This document shows, piece by piece, positions 26,909-37,200 of a DNA stretch of 64,000 bases (the first letter of the stretch is position 1; every line of letters starts with the position of its first letter). Source of the DNA: Lachnospiraceae bacterium (GTDB taxonomy: Bacteria; Bacillota_A; Clostridia; Lachnospirales; Lachnospiraceae); contig SFGN01000015.1 of assembly GCA_004556565.1 (NCBI GenBank), positions 1 to 64,000 on the forward strand. Direction: 5' to 3'. The notes under the pieces are model-generated. The model was not told the origin of the DNA. It worked only from the letters and a program-made list of their open reading frames with translations, and did no database searches. The translations under genes and the position numbers were made by a program.

Positions 26909-28009
26909 TCAAAAATGGTTCTCTGGACCTTTTTTATATGCTTTCGCCGCCGATGCGGGGTACAGCCCTGCATCCCATGTCCGGCTCTGAAGCATATACT
27001 GATCTGTCACGAGCAAGTATGCCGTCCTGGCATTTTTATCCCACTGGGCGCCGCCGTCGTTCCAGGTGACATCCATGTGATACCATTCCCCATCCAGCTT
27101 TACAAGATTCCAGGCATGTCCGCCGCCGTTCGTACAGGTTCCGATGATGAAATCGCATTCCACTCCAAAGTCATTCAGCATGAGCTTTGCCGTTTTTGCA
27201 TAGCCGTCACATACGGCACTTCCGTCTTTTAACGCGCTGTGCGGTGTGTGTGTCTCCGCCGGATACGGCTCGGATGCCGGATAGACAATCGTATCACAGA
27301 GATAATCGTTTACGGCACATACGATTTCATACTGGGAAAGACCGTCGACATTTATCTGACTCTCCGCCTGTTTCAGCAGACCGCGCGTTTCCTCTTTCAT
27401 CTGAATCAGCAGATCCACATCCAGGTCATAATTTAATTTTAACGTTACAATCGGATTTCCGCCGTAGCTGAAGCTGCCGACACTATGTACATCCATAGGG
27501 TCATCACGCTCCAACTCCCTGTATGCGGACAGAATTTCATCCGTCGTGACCTGATATCCACCATCCACCCGGAAGGATTCAACTTCTTCCGTGCCGTCCA
27601 GCATCTCATGCATCAGGTCTTTTAAATCCTGATGGGACGCCACTGTCTCCACTGTATCTTCTGAACCGCCTCCGTCGGACGGGTCGGCCCCGGATGTTCC
27701 ACCGGATGAACCATCCTCTGAGGTGTCTCCGTCTGCATCCTTCTTCGCTTCTCTTCGGACTTTGTCCGCCTCGTCATCAGACATCTGATAACCGGTCGGG
27801 TCGCTGCGCGAATCCGAATATTCTGTTATGAGGTTATTTAAAAGCTGTTCGCTTGAAATAAACGGCTGATCCTGCTCCGTTTTTCCCTGTCCGAATTCTT
27901 CTGCCCCGTCGGCTATTACAGATTCCACCGTAGGCTGTTCTCCACACCCGGAAATAAACAGGCATAATGATAATAATGACAACAGAAGATATCTTTTAAA
28001 ATTTTTCAC
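26909..28009 (-). CDS. Transglutaminase-like lipoprotein
   Basis: 366 residues. A lipoprotein signal (SLCLFISGCGE, lipidated Cys near 22) is followed by a long acidic Ser/Gly/Asp-rich linker (about 60-120) and a C-terminal transglutaminase-like cysteine protease domain. The catalytic triad can be read: Cys in AVCDGYAK (about 264), His in GGHAWNLV (about 297) and Asp in YHMDVTWND (about 311). Such domains usually hydrolyse or cross-link peptides at the cell surface. It follows the 1326-residue membrane gene by 42 bases in the same direction and is probably the last gene of the tubulin-like operon, giving that system an extracellular peptide-processing part. Confidence 0.88.
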   Translation of the reverse strand: MKNFKRYLLLSLLSLCLFISGCGEQPTVESVIADGAEEFGQGKTEQDQPFISSEQLLNNLITEYSDSRSDPTGYQMSDDEADKVRREAKKDADGDTSEDGSSGGTSGADPSDGGGSEDTVETVASHQDLKDLMHEMLDGTEEVESFRVDGGYQVTTDEILSAYRELERDDPMDVHSVGSFSYGGNPIVTLKLNYDLDVDLLIQMKEETRGLLKQAESQINVDGLSQYEIVCAVNDYLCDTIVYPASEPYPAETHTPHSALKDGSAVCDGYAKTAKLMLNDFGVECDFIIGTCTNGGGHAWNLVKLDGEWYHMDVTWNDGGAQWDKNARTAYLLVTDQYMLQSRTWDAGLYPASAAKAYKKGPENHF

Positions 28010-28051
28010 ACGCTTTTCCTCCTATAGAACTCAGATAACTGCCCATCGTGA

Positions 28052-31000
28052 CTATAGCTTGTTTACAAGTTCTTCCATTACTTTATACGGTGTCAGATGG
28101 CTGCCTTCCTGTTCTTTCGCCTCAAATTCCTTCTTTAACATACGGAAGCCTTCCCCGTATTCGTCATTTCGCAGCATCAGCTGTGCTTCCAGATAATCCG
28201 CATACTCATCTTCACCGAGCTTACGCATCGCATCCACCTCCATATAACTTGCATGTCCTTCCAGAATTTTAAGCGCATCCTTCGGATGTTTATTATAAAG
28301 TCTCTTAACATTTAGATTGTCGAACTGCCATGCGTGTGTCAGCTCATGGATCATAGTATCTCTGACCGCATTTTTCGGTCCTCTGGCTTCAATCCAGAGT
28401 TCATGGTTCTTATGCTGATAGAAGCCCAGAATTCTTCCGCCTCCGGATGACTTGCAGTGTTCCCTGATAGCCTCTGCCGATTTAAGCCGAAGATGGATAT
28501 TCTTTCTCAGCCTGATTTTGTAACCTTTGCAGAGGAAATCCACAGTTTCCAGATAAAGCTCTTTGATTTCTTCTCTCTGCCCGATCTGCTGCTGTTTACA
28601 GCTCCTGCACATCTTCCGACCGTCATCCATATGATAAGAAAAGATAGATGTTTTTCCACAGAAACTGCAGACATATGCCTCCTTGACCGATACACCCTTT
28701 CTTTCTGTAAGCCTCGGTTTTTCATGCGAAGAAAGTATTCTTCTGCAGAACGCCAGCACTTCCTCCGGTGCAAAACAAGGTGCGATATCTTCTCCGCCGA
28801 GATTCAGGTAAACCGCCTTCTTTTCTCTTCCCATAACAGTGTCCTGCTCTTCTGTCTGTTGTATATCCGAATCGCCGGATTCCATGGATGTATTTTCACT
28901 TCCGCCGGTTTCCTTCTCTTTTTCCGCAGTACTTTGGGTATTCTCTTTCAGATACCACTCCAGATAAGATGCCATCATCTGAAAAACCTTCATGTAATTC
29001 GTAGAAAGGCTTGTCAGTATCCCCATTTCCAGGCTGCTGAATTCTACCACATATATACAAATATATTCTTCATTATCATCTTCACCTGTATCAATATTTT
29101 TTGAAAATGAAACAATACTGCGTACCTTATCTTCGAGCTGTGCATGTTCAGAATCCTCAAAAAGCCTGTCCCAGTAATCCGATTCCGAATCAAATTCCGT
29201 AACCGCAAACAGATTCCGGTGATTGGCCGGATACAGAGTCTTAAACATCTCGCGGAGCATAAATGCGATCAAAAGCTCTGCCTCTTTTGCCCGCTCGCCA
29301 AACTGATCTTTCCTGAGTTTCATCTGAAGCACCTGAATATTATGATGGTGTACAGACACCGGCTGCCCGTTCAGATCTTTTACGTCATACAGCCTGAGTG
29401 CTCCCGGCTTCCGGAAAGCCACATCCTGCAGAGATGCCCAGTAGCCGTAAATTTTTCTTTCCACATCTGCCGAATACAGATTGAAATCCAGAACATCCAT
29501 ATCGACACACTCGTCTGTCTTTCTCATGTTGCTGAATGCAAACTCGCTCACCTGCAGATAATCCCTCTTATCTGTAGGCATCGTCTGCTCCACGAATACC
29601 ATACCGTCTTTAACATTCAGGATCCGGTGCATATGCCCGTTAATCGGAACAACCTGTCCCCGCAGATATGTATTATAAGCATTTCCCTTCAGAACCGGCA
29701 ATTCTTCTACTACATTATTTTTGGAAACCAGTTTTGTGAATTCCAGTTTTCCTTTTATCCGCCTGCGGATATTTTCATCCGACAGTTTCACTATAGTTTT
29801 GTGTACATAACAATCCTTTTCCATATCAAACGGGTACTCTTCCTCAAACCGGAAGCATTCAAAAATATTGTAGAACTCTTTTGTATTCAGGACATCCCTC
29901 AGGCAGTCCGAAAGAAGCTCTGTCACATTTTCATATCCCCAACCATATTCCTGGTTCTTTTTCATCAGTTCCGTCTCATCGACTCCCGCATTGCACAGTT
30001 CCAGCAAAAGTGCCAGAAAACGTGTTGTTCTTAATCCGGAACGATAACTGATAAATGCATCAAAATCATTATTCCGAAGAATCTCTTCATTCAGATTTGC
30101 CGCAAAATATTCCCGAAGCATATAGGCAGGAGATATCACATGGATCATTGTGGCATCAGTACCGCCGTACTTCATCCACGCCCAGAGTGTATTTAAAAAA
30201 TTATACTCCGAATCATATAGGATCAGCATTTCCATTTCCTGACGTTTTGCCAGTGAAAAGGAATTGAACACCAGCATTTTGTTCAGATCGACCCCGCAGC
30301 CCAGATATCCAAGGATTTCCTGATAACTCATCGTCATCGCATCCTGATAGGTATGGTATCCTTTTCCGTCACTGCTGAAAATTTTCACACGCGGGAAATC
30401 ATACTTCACTGCCAGCAATGCAAGCGGAATCGAAACTCCGAGATACGGAGACTGTATTCCGCCGATACCCTGTGCCTGCTGGATTTTATAAATACTGTCT
30501 TCAGCCCAGAGCATCAGATACAGACGATTCCTAAGCTGGTCATTTTTAAAAGGATGAAGCTCCTGATTTGTATAATACTCAAAAGATGTCCGCAGAGAAT
30601 CGCTGTCAATTTCCGACATCAGAATAAACTGTATAAAATGGCGTACTTTAGACAATTCTGCAAATACAATTTCTTTCTGGACATTTCCCTGGGCACAGAA
30701 CTCCACACTGTCACATAAAACAACTGCCGAAAGATCTGCAAAGAAATCTGCCCGTTTATCAATCAGCCTGTGATTTACAAAATCACGGTAGGAGCAGACG
30801 AGGATACTCATTTCTTCATTACTGTCCGCGCCGTCGATATCTGCGATTTTCCAGATGCTGTAAATCTTATTAATTTGGTTCAGAGCCTTTGCCAACTCCC
30901 GTTTAATCAGGGCGGCTTCCGTTTTGCTCTTGCAGAGAATCATAAATGTCTTTTCCTGCGAAATATAAAAATTCATATACGCAGCCAGATAAATAAGGAA

Positions 31001-32032
31001 CTCACCCTGAATATAATCCCTGACATTTATGGAATTCCCGTTCAGAAGAGAGATCAAAGCATTCTGGAATGATGAATTCTGCCGGATATGGATTTCTCTC
31101 AGCTGATTATCCAGCATTTCAAGAACCTCCGGCTGTTCGCATGTCTGTTTCTGATCCTGGCTCAGCCCGTTATTCACAAGTCCATCCTTGCAGACCTTCC
31201 TGTTTTCCAAGACTTTAGTGCCTATCAGTGCCTCTGTTCCCCTGAATTCCTCACAATACAACGCCATCAGCGCCTTCATATCTCCTTCCAGGTGTTCTGA
31301 CACCGCTTCAGAGCCGTAAGTACCCGCTTCATAATCTACATTTCCTTCCAGAAAATACTGAATCTGTTCAAACAACACATAGCCCGCCATCGGGAGCATA
31401 TACCAGCCTTCCACAAGATTCACTGTATGTGCTGCAAACCACTCGGAGGCAGAATAGATTCCCACACTGATAAAAATAATCTCTGCCGCCTGAAGCAGGG
31501 CAAACACATATTTCATCCGCTCTGCCCAGAGGCTCATGGTAAATCCCCGTGCCGTTACCTGATATTTTCCTTCTTCTTTGTTCATCTCGTATACGTTGTT
31601 TGTTACTACCCACGGGAAATGCACTGCCTTCTGCATCCAGCCCATATCCTGTGTATCCAGAAATGAACCGCCCGCCGGAAATATTATTCTCATAATGAGG
31701 AATAAGATTCCCACCCCTAAAAGAAGCATCAGATTTACGATAAGCAGCGTAACGACCAGGTAAACCAGTTCAAAGCGGCGCATCGGGAGAACCAGATTCC
31801 AGAAAGCCTGAAGCGGCCTGAAATTAATAATTTTGTCGACGGCAAGCAGCCAGTATGTAAATGTATATCTGTTGCACAGTACAAATAACGCGGCCAGATA
31901 TACCGCCAGATATCTGCAGTGCAGATAACGTTCTTCTTTCGCATACCTTGATGCACGGATAACGGTATGAACACACCAGTAAATCCCGCAAACGGCAAGA
32001 AGGAAGGCAATATAGCTTAATAATTTAATCAT
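28052..32032 (-). CDS. Giant membrane protein with C-terminal zinc-metalloprotease-like domain
   Basis: 1326 residues. Four or five membrane segments lie in the first 260 residues (for example LLSYIAFLLAVCGIYWCV). The large cytoplasmic middle has short motifs spaced like a degenerate two-RecA-domain helicase or translocase (FMILCKSKTEAALIKREL, AVVLCDSVEF), but with no intact P-loop, so I treat this only as a possibility. Near residue 1120 is a four-Cys zinc finger (CSFCGKT...CRSCKQQ). Near 1230 is HELTHAWQ, the HExxH of a minigluzincin-type metallopeptidase, followed by a glutamate-bearing helix (LEGHASYMEVDAM). Its start overlaps the stop of the coiled-coil gene by four bases. Probably a membrane-bound processing core; family not recognised. 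Confidence 0.82.
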   Translation of the reverse strand: MIKLLSYIAFLLAVCGIYWCVHTVIRASRYAKEERYLHCRYLAVYLAALFVLCNRYTFTYWLLAVDKIINFRPLQAFWNLVLPMRRFELVYLVVTLLIVNLMLLLGVGILFLIMRIIFPAGGSFLDTQDMGWMQKAVHFPWVVTNNVYEMNKEEGKYQVTARGFTMSLWAERMKYVFALLQAAEIIFISVGIYSASEWFAAHTVNLVEGWYMLPMAGYVLFEQIQYFLEGNVDYEAGTYGSEAVSEHLEGDMKALMALYCEEFRGTEALIGTKVLENRKVCKDGLVNNGLSQDQKQTCEQPEVLEMLDNQLREIHIRQNSSFQNALISLLNGNSINVRDYIQGEFLIYLAAYMNFYISQEKTFMILCKSKTEAALIKRELAKALNQINKIYSIWKIADIDGADSNEEMSILVCSYRDFVNHRLIDKRADFFADLSAVVLCDSVEFCAQGNVQKEIVFAELSKVRHFIQFILMSEIDSDSLRTSFEYYTNQELHPFKNDQLRNRLYLMLWAEDSIYKIQQAQGIGGIQSPYLGVSIPLALLAVKYDFPRVKIFSSDGKGYHTYQDAMTMSYQEILGYLGCGVDLNKMLVFNSFSLAKRQEMEMLILYDSEYNFLNTLWAWMKYGGTDATMIHVISPAYMLREYFAANLNEEILRNNDFDAFISYRSGLRTTRFLALLLELCNAGVDETELMKKNQEYGWGYENVTELLSDCLRDVLNTKEFYNIFECFRFEEEYPFDMEKDCYVHKTIVKLSDENIRRRIKGKLEFTKLVSKNNVVEELPVLKGNAYNTYLRGQVVPINGHMHRILNVKDGMVFVEQTMPTDKRDYLQVSEFAFSNMRKTDECVDMDVLDFNLYSADVERKIYGYWASLQDVAFRKPGALRLYDVKDLNGQPVSVHHHNIQVLQMKLRKDQFGERAKEAELLIAFMLREMFKTLYPANHRNLFAVTEFDSESDYWDRLFEDSEHAQLEDKVRSIVSFSKNIDTGEDDNEEYICIYVVEFSSLEMGILTSLSTNYMKVFQMMASYLEWYLKENTQSTAEKEKETGGSENTSMESGDSDIQQTEEQDTVMGREKKAVYLNLGGEDIAPCFAPEEVLAFCRRILSSHEKPRLTERKGVSVKEAYVCSFCGKTSIFSYHMDDGRKMCRSCKQQQIGQREEIKELYLETVDFLCKGYKIRLRKNIHLRLKSAEAIREHCKSSGGGRILGFYQHKNHELWIEARGPKNAVRDTMIHELTHAWQFDNLNVKRLYNKHPKDALKILEGHASYMEVDAMRKLGEDEYADYLEAQLMLRNDEYGEGFRMLKKEFEAKEQEGSHLTPYKVMEELVNKL

Positions 32033-34158
32033 TTTTCTCCCTCCTGTACTTCACAGCCCCATTGCGGCCAGTATAAACGATTCTTAATTACATTTTCATC
32101 AAAATTCAATTCACAGTCTCTTGATGAACAGTCCGGTTTTTCCAAAGAGTCCAGTGTGTACAGCATATTTTCAAAAAATCCGCTCTTACGGATATGTTCT
32201 TGTATCTGCACTTTATGCCACAGACGTTTTCTTGCTTCCAGGGCAGCCTTATCCCGGATTTTATGCAGCTTACCGATATAACCGTTCACGGCATCCAGCT
32301 CATTGATCGTGTTGATATACTCCGAAAAATTTTCTGCCTTTTCAAAATATCCGTTGATAAATAATTCCATCTGTTCTTTCAGAACAGCCATCGACTTTCG
32401 TATTTTCGCCTTAAAATAATAATAAGGGGCATTCCAGACAGTCATAAACAGTACGAAAGATACACCCAGATACATCAGAAATGCAAACAGCATTTCAACA
32501 TTTGAAAATGCATAGGACTGCATCAGAAAATAATGTAAAGCATATAACCCGCCGCCGAGAAGTACCAGCAGGAAGAAATTTGCAATCTGGATCATCTTAT
32601 GACATTTTACAAAAAACCGGACTTCCAGATTACATTGTTCCAATGTATTTTCCAGGTTCAGCTGATCCTGAAAGGTAAGAGATGGGTTCATCTTCGGCTT
32701 TCTAAGCTTCTCCAACAGCTTTTCCTTTTTCTTCTCCATCTGTTCCAGTGTCTCGGAAATATTCTCCTGTGAATACCGGACATCTGTTTTCGGTCCGGAC
32801 TTTAACCGTTCACTCTTTCGTTCTTCCATCTGGAGCTTATATCTGCGGCTTAAATCCCGTGCAAATATCTGAAGCTCCTCCTCCATCTGATTCAGTTTTT
32901 CCTTTAATTCCTGATATGCCTGTGTCCAGCTTTCCTGTGCGATATCTTTCCGTATACTCTTCTTCAGGAACTGGTCCAGTATTTTATGGAATTCATCTGT
33001 ATATTCTTTCTTGTCCTTCGTCAGCAGACCTTTATCCCCCGTCAGCGTCCCGGGCTGTGTGTATTTAGGAGCCGGCTCTCCTCTGGAAAAATCGACAAGT
33101 GTCTGCTCCAGTTGATTCAGCTTATTCTGAAGCCTGCTTTTATAATTCAGGAGCATCGTGCCATATCGTTTCTGGATACCGGTATCATTCGTGGCCTGTT
33201 CCCAGTTCAGCCGGCTTTTTTCCTTGAGTGTATCATTATTCCGGATCTTTTCGTCTTTTCCCTCCAGCTTCAGGTCTGATGTAATATAATCCACGATGCT
33301 TAAAAGGGAAAGCACATTCTGTGACATACTGTTTTTATTAATTTCTTTTCTGAACACACAGTAATGTCCTACACATGACTGCACAAACGTAAACAGGTCA
33401 TTCAGCTTATTATGGATGTTTGGTTTGTTCCGTTTTCGTTTTTCCGCCAGAAACTGCTCCGGATCATCCTGTGCAAACATCTGCTCCAGAATTTTCTGCT
33501 CTTCATAAGTTTCTTTATCCTGCCATATTTCTTCTCCTGTCTCCGGCACGGCAAGCCCGCAGTGCCACTCTAAAAATGCACTGAGGAAACGGCATGTCAC
33601 GGCATCAACCTGGAATATGCCGTCCATCCCGTTTAAAATCTGCCGGAATCTGTCTTCCAGCTCCCAGTCTGTAATTCCCGGCTTCCAGTCAATTCCCAGA
33701 TAGTTCATCAGAACTTCTATGTCACCCGTAAAATCATAACCATCCCGATCCAGATCTTTTTCATCAAAAGTAAAATCCGCATCATAAAGCATTATGACGC
33801 TCACGTTCTTATCCACGGAATCCTTTGACTTAATAAAAATCCTGGCATCCAGCAATCCGAAATAAATTTTCAGAAGCCGGTATAAAATAGTGTCCTGCCA
33901 TCTCGTTTCCGCTGCTTTTTTCCTGCTTTCACGTATTCCGAAAATCAGGCGGTAATCCTGAATCAGGAATGAAGATTTATCAATATAATTTCTGATTTCA
34001 TAAAATGCTTCTTTCAGAGAATTTTTTCCTTCATCTTCAAAAAACTGGACGTTGGACAGGTGAAATTTATGTTCACTTTGAAGTTTGTAAAAAAACATGT
34101 CAAAGTTCGACATATTCAGGCACTGATCTACATTAATATAAAAATTAAAACTTCCCAT
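32029..34158 (-). CDS. Coiled-coil membrane protein, 709 residues
   Basis: No family recognised. Residues 1-200 look like an alpha/beta domain (FNFYINVDQCLNMSNFD at the start; SVIMLYDADF in the middle). From about 250 to 510 it is largely coiled coil. Two transmembrane segments follow (about 518-575, NFFLLVLLGGGLYALHYF and a second), then another helical stretch. Its end overlaps the next gene by four bases, so they are co-translated. Overall plan (N-terminal globular part, coiled coil, membrane hairpin) is similar to the 594-residue protein at 20.7 kb. Likely an anchor between the membrane and the tubulin-like protein encoded just upstream. Confidence 0.82.
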   Translation of the reverse strand: MGSFNFYINVDQCLNMSNFDMFFYKLQSEHKFHLSNVQFFEDEGKNSLKEAFYEIRNYIDKSSFLIQDYRLIFGIRESRKKAAETRWQDTILYRLLKIYFGLLDARIFIKSKDSVDKNVSVIMLYDADFTFDEKDLDRDGYDFTGDIEVLMNYLGIDWKPGITDWELEDRFRQILNGMDGIFQVDAVTCRFLSAFLEWHCGLAVPETGEEIWQDKETYEEQKILEQMFAQDDPEQFLAEKRKRNKPNIHNKLNDLFTFVQSCVGHYCVFRKEINKNSMSQNVLSLLSIVDYITSDLKLEGKDEKIRNNDTLKEKSRLNWEQATNDTGIQKRYGTMLLNYKSRLQNKLNQLEQTLVDFSRGEPAPKYTQPGTLTGDKGLLTKDKKEYTDEFHKILDQFLKKSIRKDIAQESWTQAYQELKEKLNQMEEELQIFARDLSRRYKLQMEERKSERLKSGPKTDVRYSQENISETLEQMEKKKEKLLEKLRKPKMNPSLTFQDQLNLENTLEQCNLEVRFFVKCHKMIQIANFFLLVLLGGGLYALHYFLMQSYAFSNVEMLFAFLMYLGVSFVLFMTVWNAPYYYFKAKIRKSMAVLKEQMELFINGYFEKAENFSEYINTINELDAVNGYIGKLHKIRDKAALEARKRLWHKVQIQEHIRKSGFFENMLYTLDSLEKPDCSSRDCELNFDENVIKNRLYWPQWGCEVQEGEK

Positions 34159-34198
34159 CCGTACTCTCCTTTTCAGGACAATAACAACAGTTAAAACA

Positions 34199-34228
34199 GC
34201 GGTGCGCCGTTTCAGGCAAACGCACCGC
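34199..34228 (-). promoter_or_regulatory. GC-rich hairpin between the tubulin-like and coiled-coil genes
   Basis: GCGGTGCG (34199-34206) pairs with CGCACCGC (34221-34228), directly after the tubulin-like stop codon. On the minus strand it is followed by TGTTTTAAC. It may be a partial terminator or a processing site that sets the ratio of upstream to downstream gene product. Confidence 0.6.
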
Positions 34229-34237
34229 CGTCTCCCT

Positions 34238-37200
34238 TTATCCCAAATATTTTTCTTTCACAAGTTCCAACACATGTGCCCTGAGCTTCTTTTCGGCAGA
34301 TTTAAATTCAAGCTCCGCCGGAAGCGGCTGACCGGTTTCTGCATATTTCTGGCGCTCGATTTCCTTTTTGCCCACCAGACTGTAACCATACATACGGTGA
34401 AGAATAATCTGGTATGCCTGATTTACAAGCTTCACATTGTCATCGAACATATATGCCAGATACTCCTGAAGCACCAGCTTCAGACCGGTGAAAAGCGAAG
34501 ACCATTTCTTGTTGTCCATCTTCGGGTACATCATCAGGAAAATATCCAGAATATTTTCATCTTCGTCATCCTTTTCTGTTTTCTGTGACTGGACAAGATC
34601 TTCAATAAACCATGTATCCTGAATCATCTCCATCATTTCGTCAGCATCCAGATAGCCTTTGATATTTTTCATCATGATTCTGGCCTGTGACAGAATGTAT
34701 TTCTTCCATTTTCTGTTAAATTTCAGGGATTCAAACAAATCCACATATCCGTTTCCGATGGCCTTGCCCTGGCAGCGTACCTTTACCGCCTGAGATCCTG
34801 CTATCAGATACCAGTATTCACGGGAGTCTTCTTCATCAAGCTTTGTCCTTACAAAAGTGTCCATTCCCATAGCGTAAACAAAGGCTTTCAATATCTCTCT
34901 GCGGGATTTATCACGCTCTTTGACTCCAAGCGGCGGAATAAATCCTTCCTCGTGCCAGTAACGGTTCAGATGCGGGTTTACGACTGTTTTATAAGCATCC
35001 TTCCCTTCTTCCGTCGGTTCTTTTCCAAGATTGTTGATACGGATTTCATATACTTTTGCATATTCAGAATCAGGTCTGTATTTCACAAGATTTTCAATCA
35101 TATATTTATGCTTTGCCTTGAGACATATAATCTCATAAGGGGAGAATTCCGGCTCCATCAGAATGCTGACAGGCTGATTGTCGGTCGCCTCACAGCATTC
35201 CGGGACAAGATGCTCCTTCGTCGCATTCTTGCTCGGCTTCCCTTCTGACTGTTCTGCCGCTTCCGGATTGATTGCCAGATAAATCGTCTCTGTAATATCC
35301 CTTTCATCCTGAACCGCAAACATAGGAGCTGCCATTTTCATCGCCTTTTCCACCAGTTCTTTTTCATATGCGATCCGTCTTCCCTCATAATCCGGATCAG
35401 TATCCGGACGCAGCCCGGTCGTTAACTGAAGTTCTTTTTCGATTGCCTGTTTGATCGTCATATTGACAACACCCTTGCCTTTGCTCAGCACGATCGTGCG
35501 GAGTGTGTCTACAACGCCGATTGTGAACAGCTCATTCAGGCGTGTATCGATTCCCTCATCCCTCTTCTGCTTCTGAATTTCAGTAAGTTGTTTATTCTTA
35601 TCTGCCAGAACCGTGCATACTTCACTGAATACACCTGTAAAAATCGCTGTCTTCGTATCTTCAGGAAGCTCAAATTCTGCCTGTACCTTAAAATCTTCAT
35701 ACATTGCCTGGAAACTTTCCGGAGAAGCATAAACACTGAGCTGTCCGTACGGATTCTCGATAAAACTTCTTTCCAGGGTGGCGATACGCACATCATTGAT
35801 GTTCACCTGTTCGCTGATGCCTGAAAAGAACTCGGCATAATATTCTGCCAGCTTAAGGAAACGTTCTTTTAACAGACGGTATGTATTCAGGAGCAGCGAA
35901 CAGCGTCCATAAGACTCCAGTGTCTGCACCTGTGTGGCCGCCATCTGCTGGAATTTGCTTGTGAGGGTACGCAGCGGCTTCTTACCCGTCTGAATGACCG
36001 GAAGTTTTTTATTGCGGATCATAGCAACCGCGGCATTTGCATTCTGAATGCCGTCTTCAGCATTCCCATAAAAGTCAATGCTCTCATATTCATACAAATC
36101 CAGCCCCGAAAGCTTGCTCTGAAGCTCCATGATTTTCTTTTCCAGGGTATTTAATACATGATAACAGAGAAAACGTGCTGCCACGGGATGTACATTTGCC
36201 AGTGTTTTATAGATGCAGAGCTCGCTGTCTTTTTTCATATCTAATGAACCCATGCTTACCGGGAACACTTCATTTGCGATCTGATATCTGCTTTCATTTA
36301 CCACCTTTGTGATGATCTTCTGCAAAGACTCCAGCTCACCGTAAACTCTTGAGACCTCTCTGTCCGCGACGTCAAGATCACTGAGCTTCTTAAGATTTAC
36401 TTCACATTCTTTCTTTGACATCTGAATCTCTTCCTGACTCAGAATGTCGTCCACTTCCGTCTCTATATTGCGGAAAATAAATGCCGATTTGCAGATTTCT
36501 CCGTCTACCTTGTCACCTGTATCAATATAAGCATGACTCCGGAGCATGCCAAGTCTGCTTCCCTGCTTTCCGCTGGTCTCTTTTTCAAACAGACGGACAT
36601 AAGCTTCTTCTATCTTCGGAATCGCTGCGGTCGGATCAGATTTCTGTCTGTCCTGCGCTTCCTTTTTCTCCGCCTCATACAAACGATCCAGAAGCAGCCA
36701 TTCTTCACTTACAAGCTCTTTCACCCATCTCATTGTGACGTATTCTCTTGCCTGCTCATACGGATAACGCAGTACACACATACCGGCACTGGAATAGCGG
36801 TTCATACCGCCGCCTTCCATATCCTGAAGAACCGTATTGTCAAGAATACCCGCATCCTCAGCTTTGACCGGAGTAAATAGCAATGTGAAAATCATCTTTG
36901 CAATCTGATCTTTTACCGTGCCGATAGAAGCATTGCCGATACCGCCCATGTTATCCGTTCCTTCAATAAGGTAAAATGCATCGTACGGGATGTTTGCACC
37001 TTCCGATGCAAGATGTTCAATATCTTCATCCATTTCATCAACATCCATATCATCCAGAAGACTGAAACCAAATTCACTTTTTACTCTGGATTCTACCAGG
37101 CGGCTTCTGATTTCATGCTTCACATCCTGGCGGTCACTTTTTTCATAATGCTCGATCTTGAGAAGATTTTCTTCGTCCTCTTCAATCTGCGTCAGATAAA

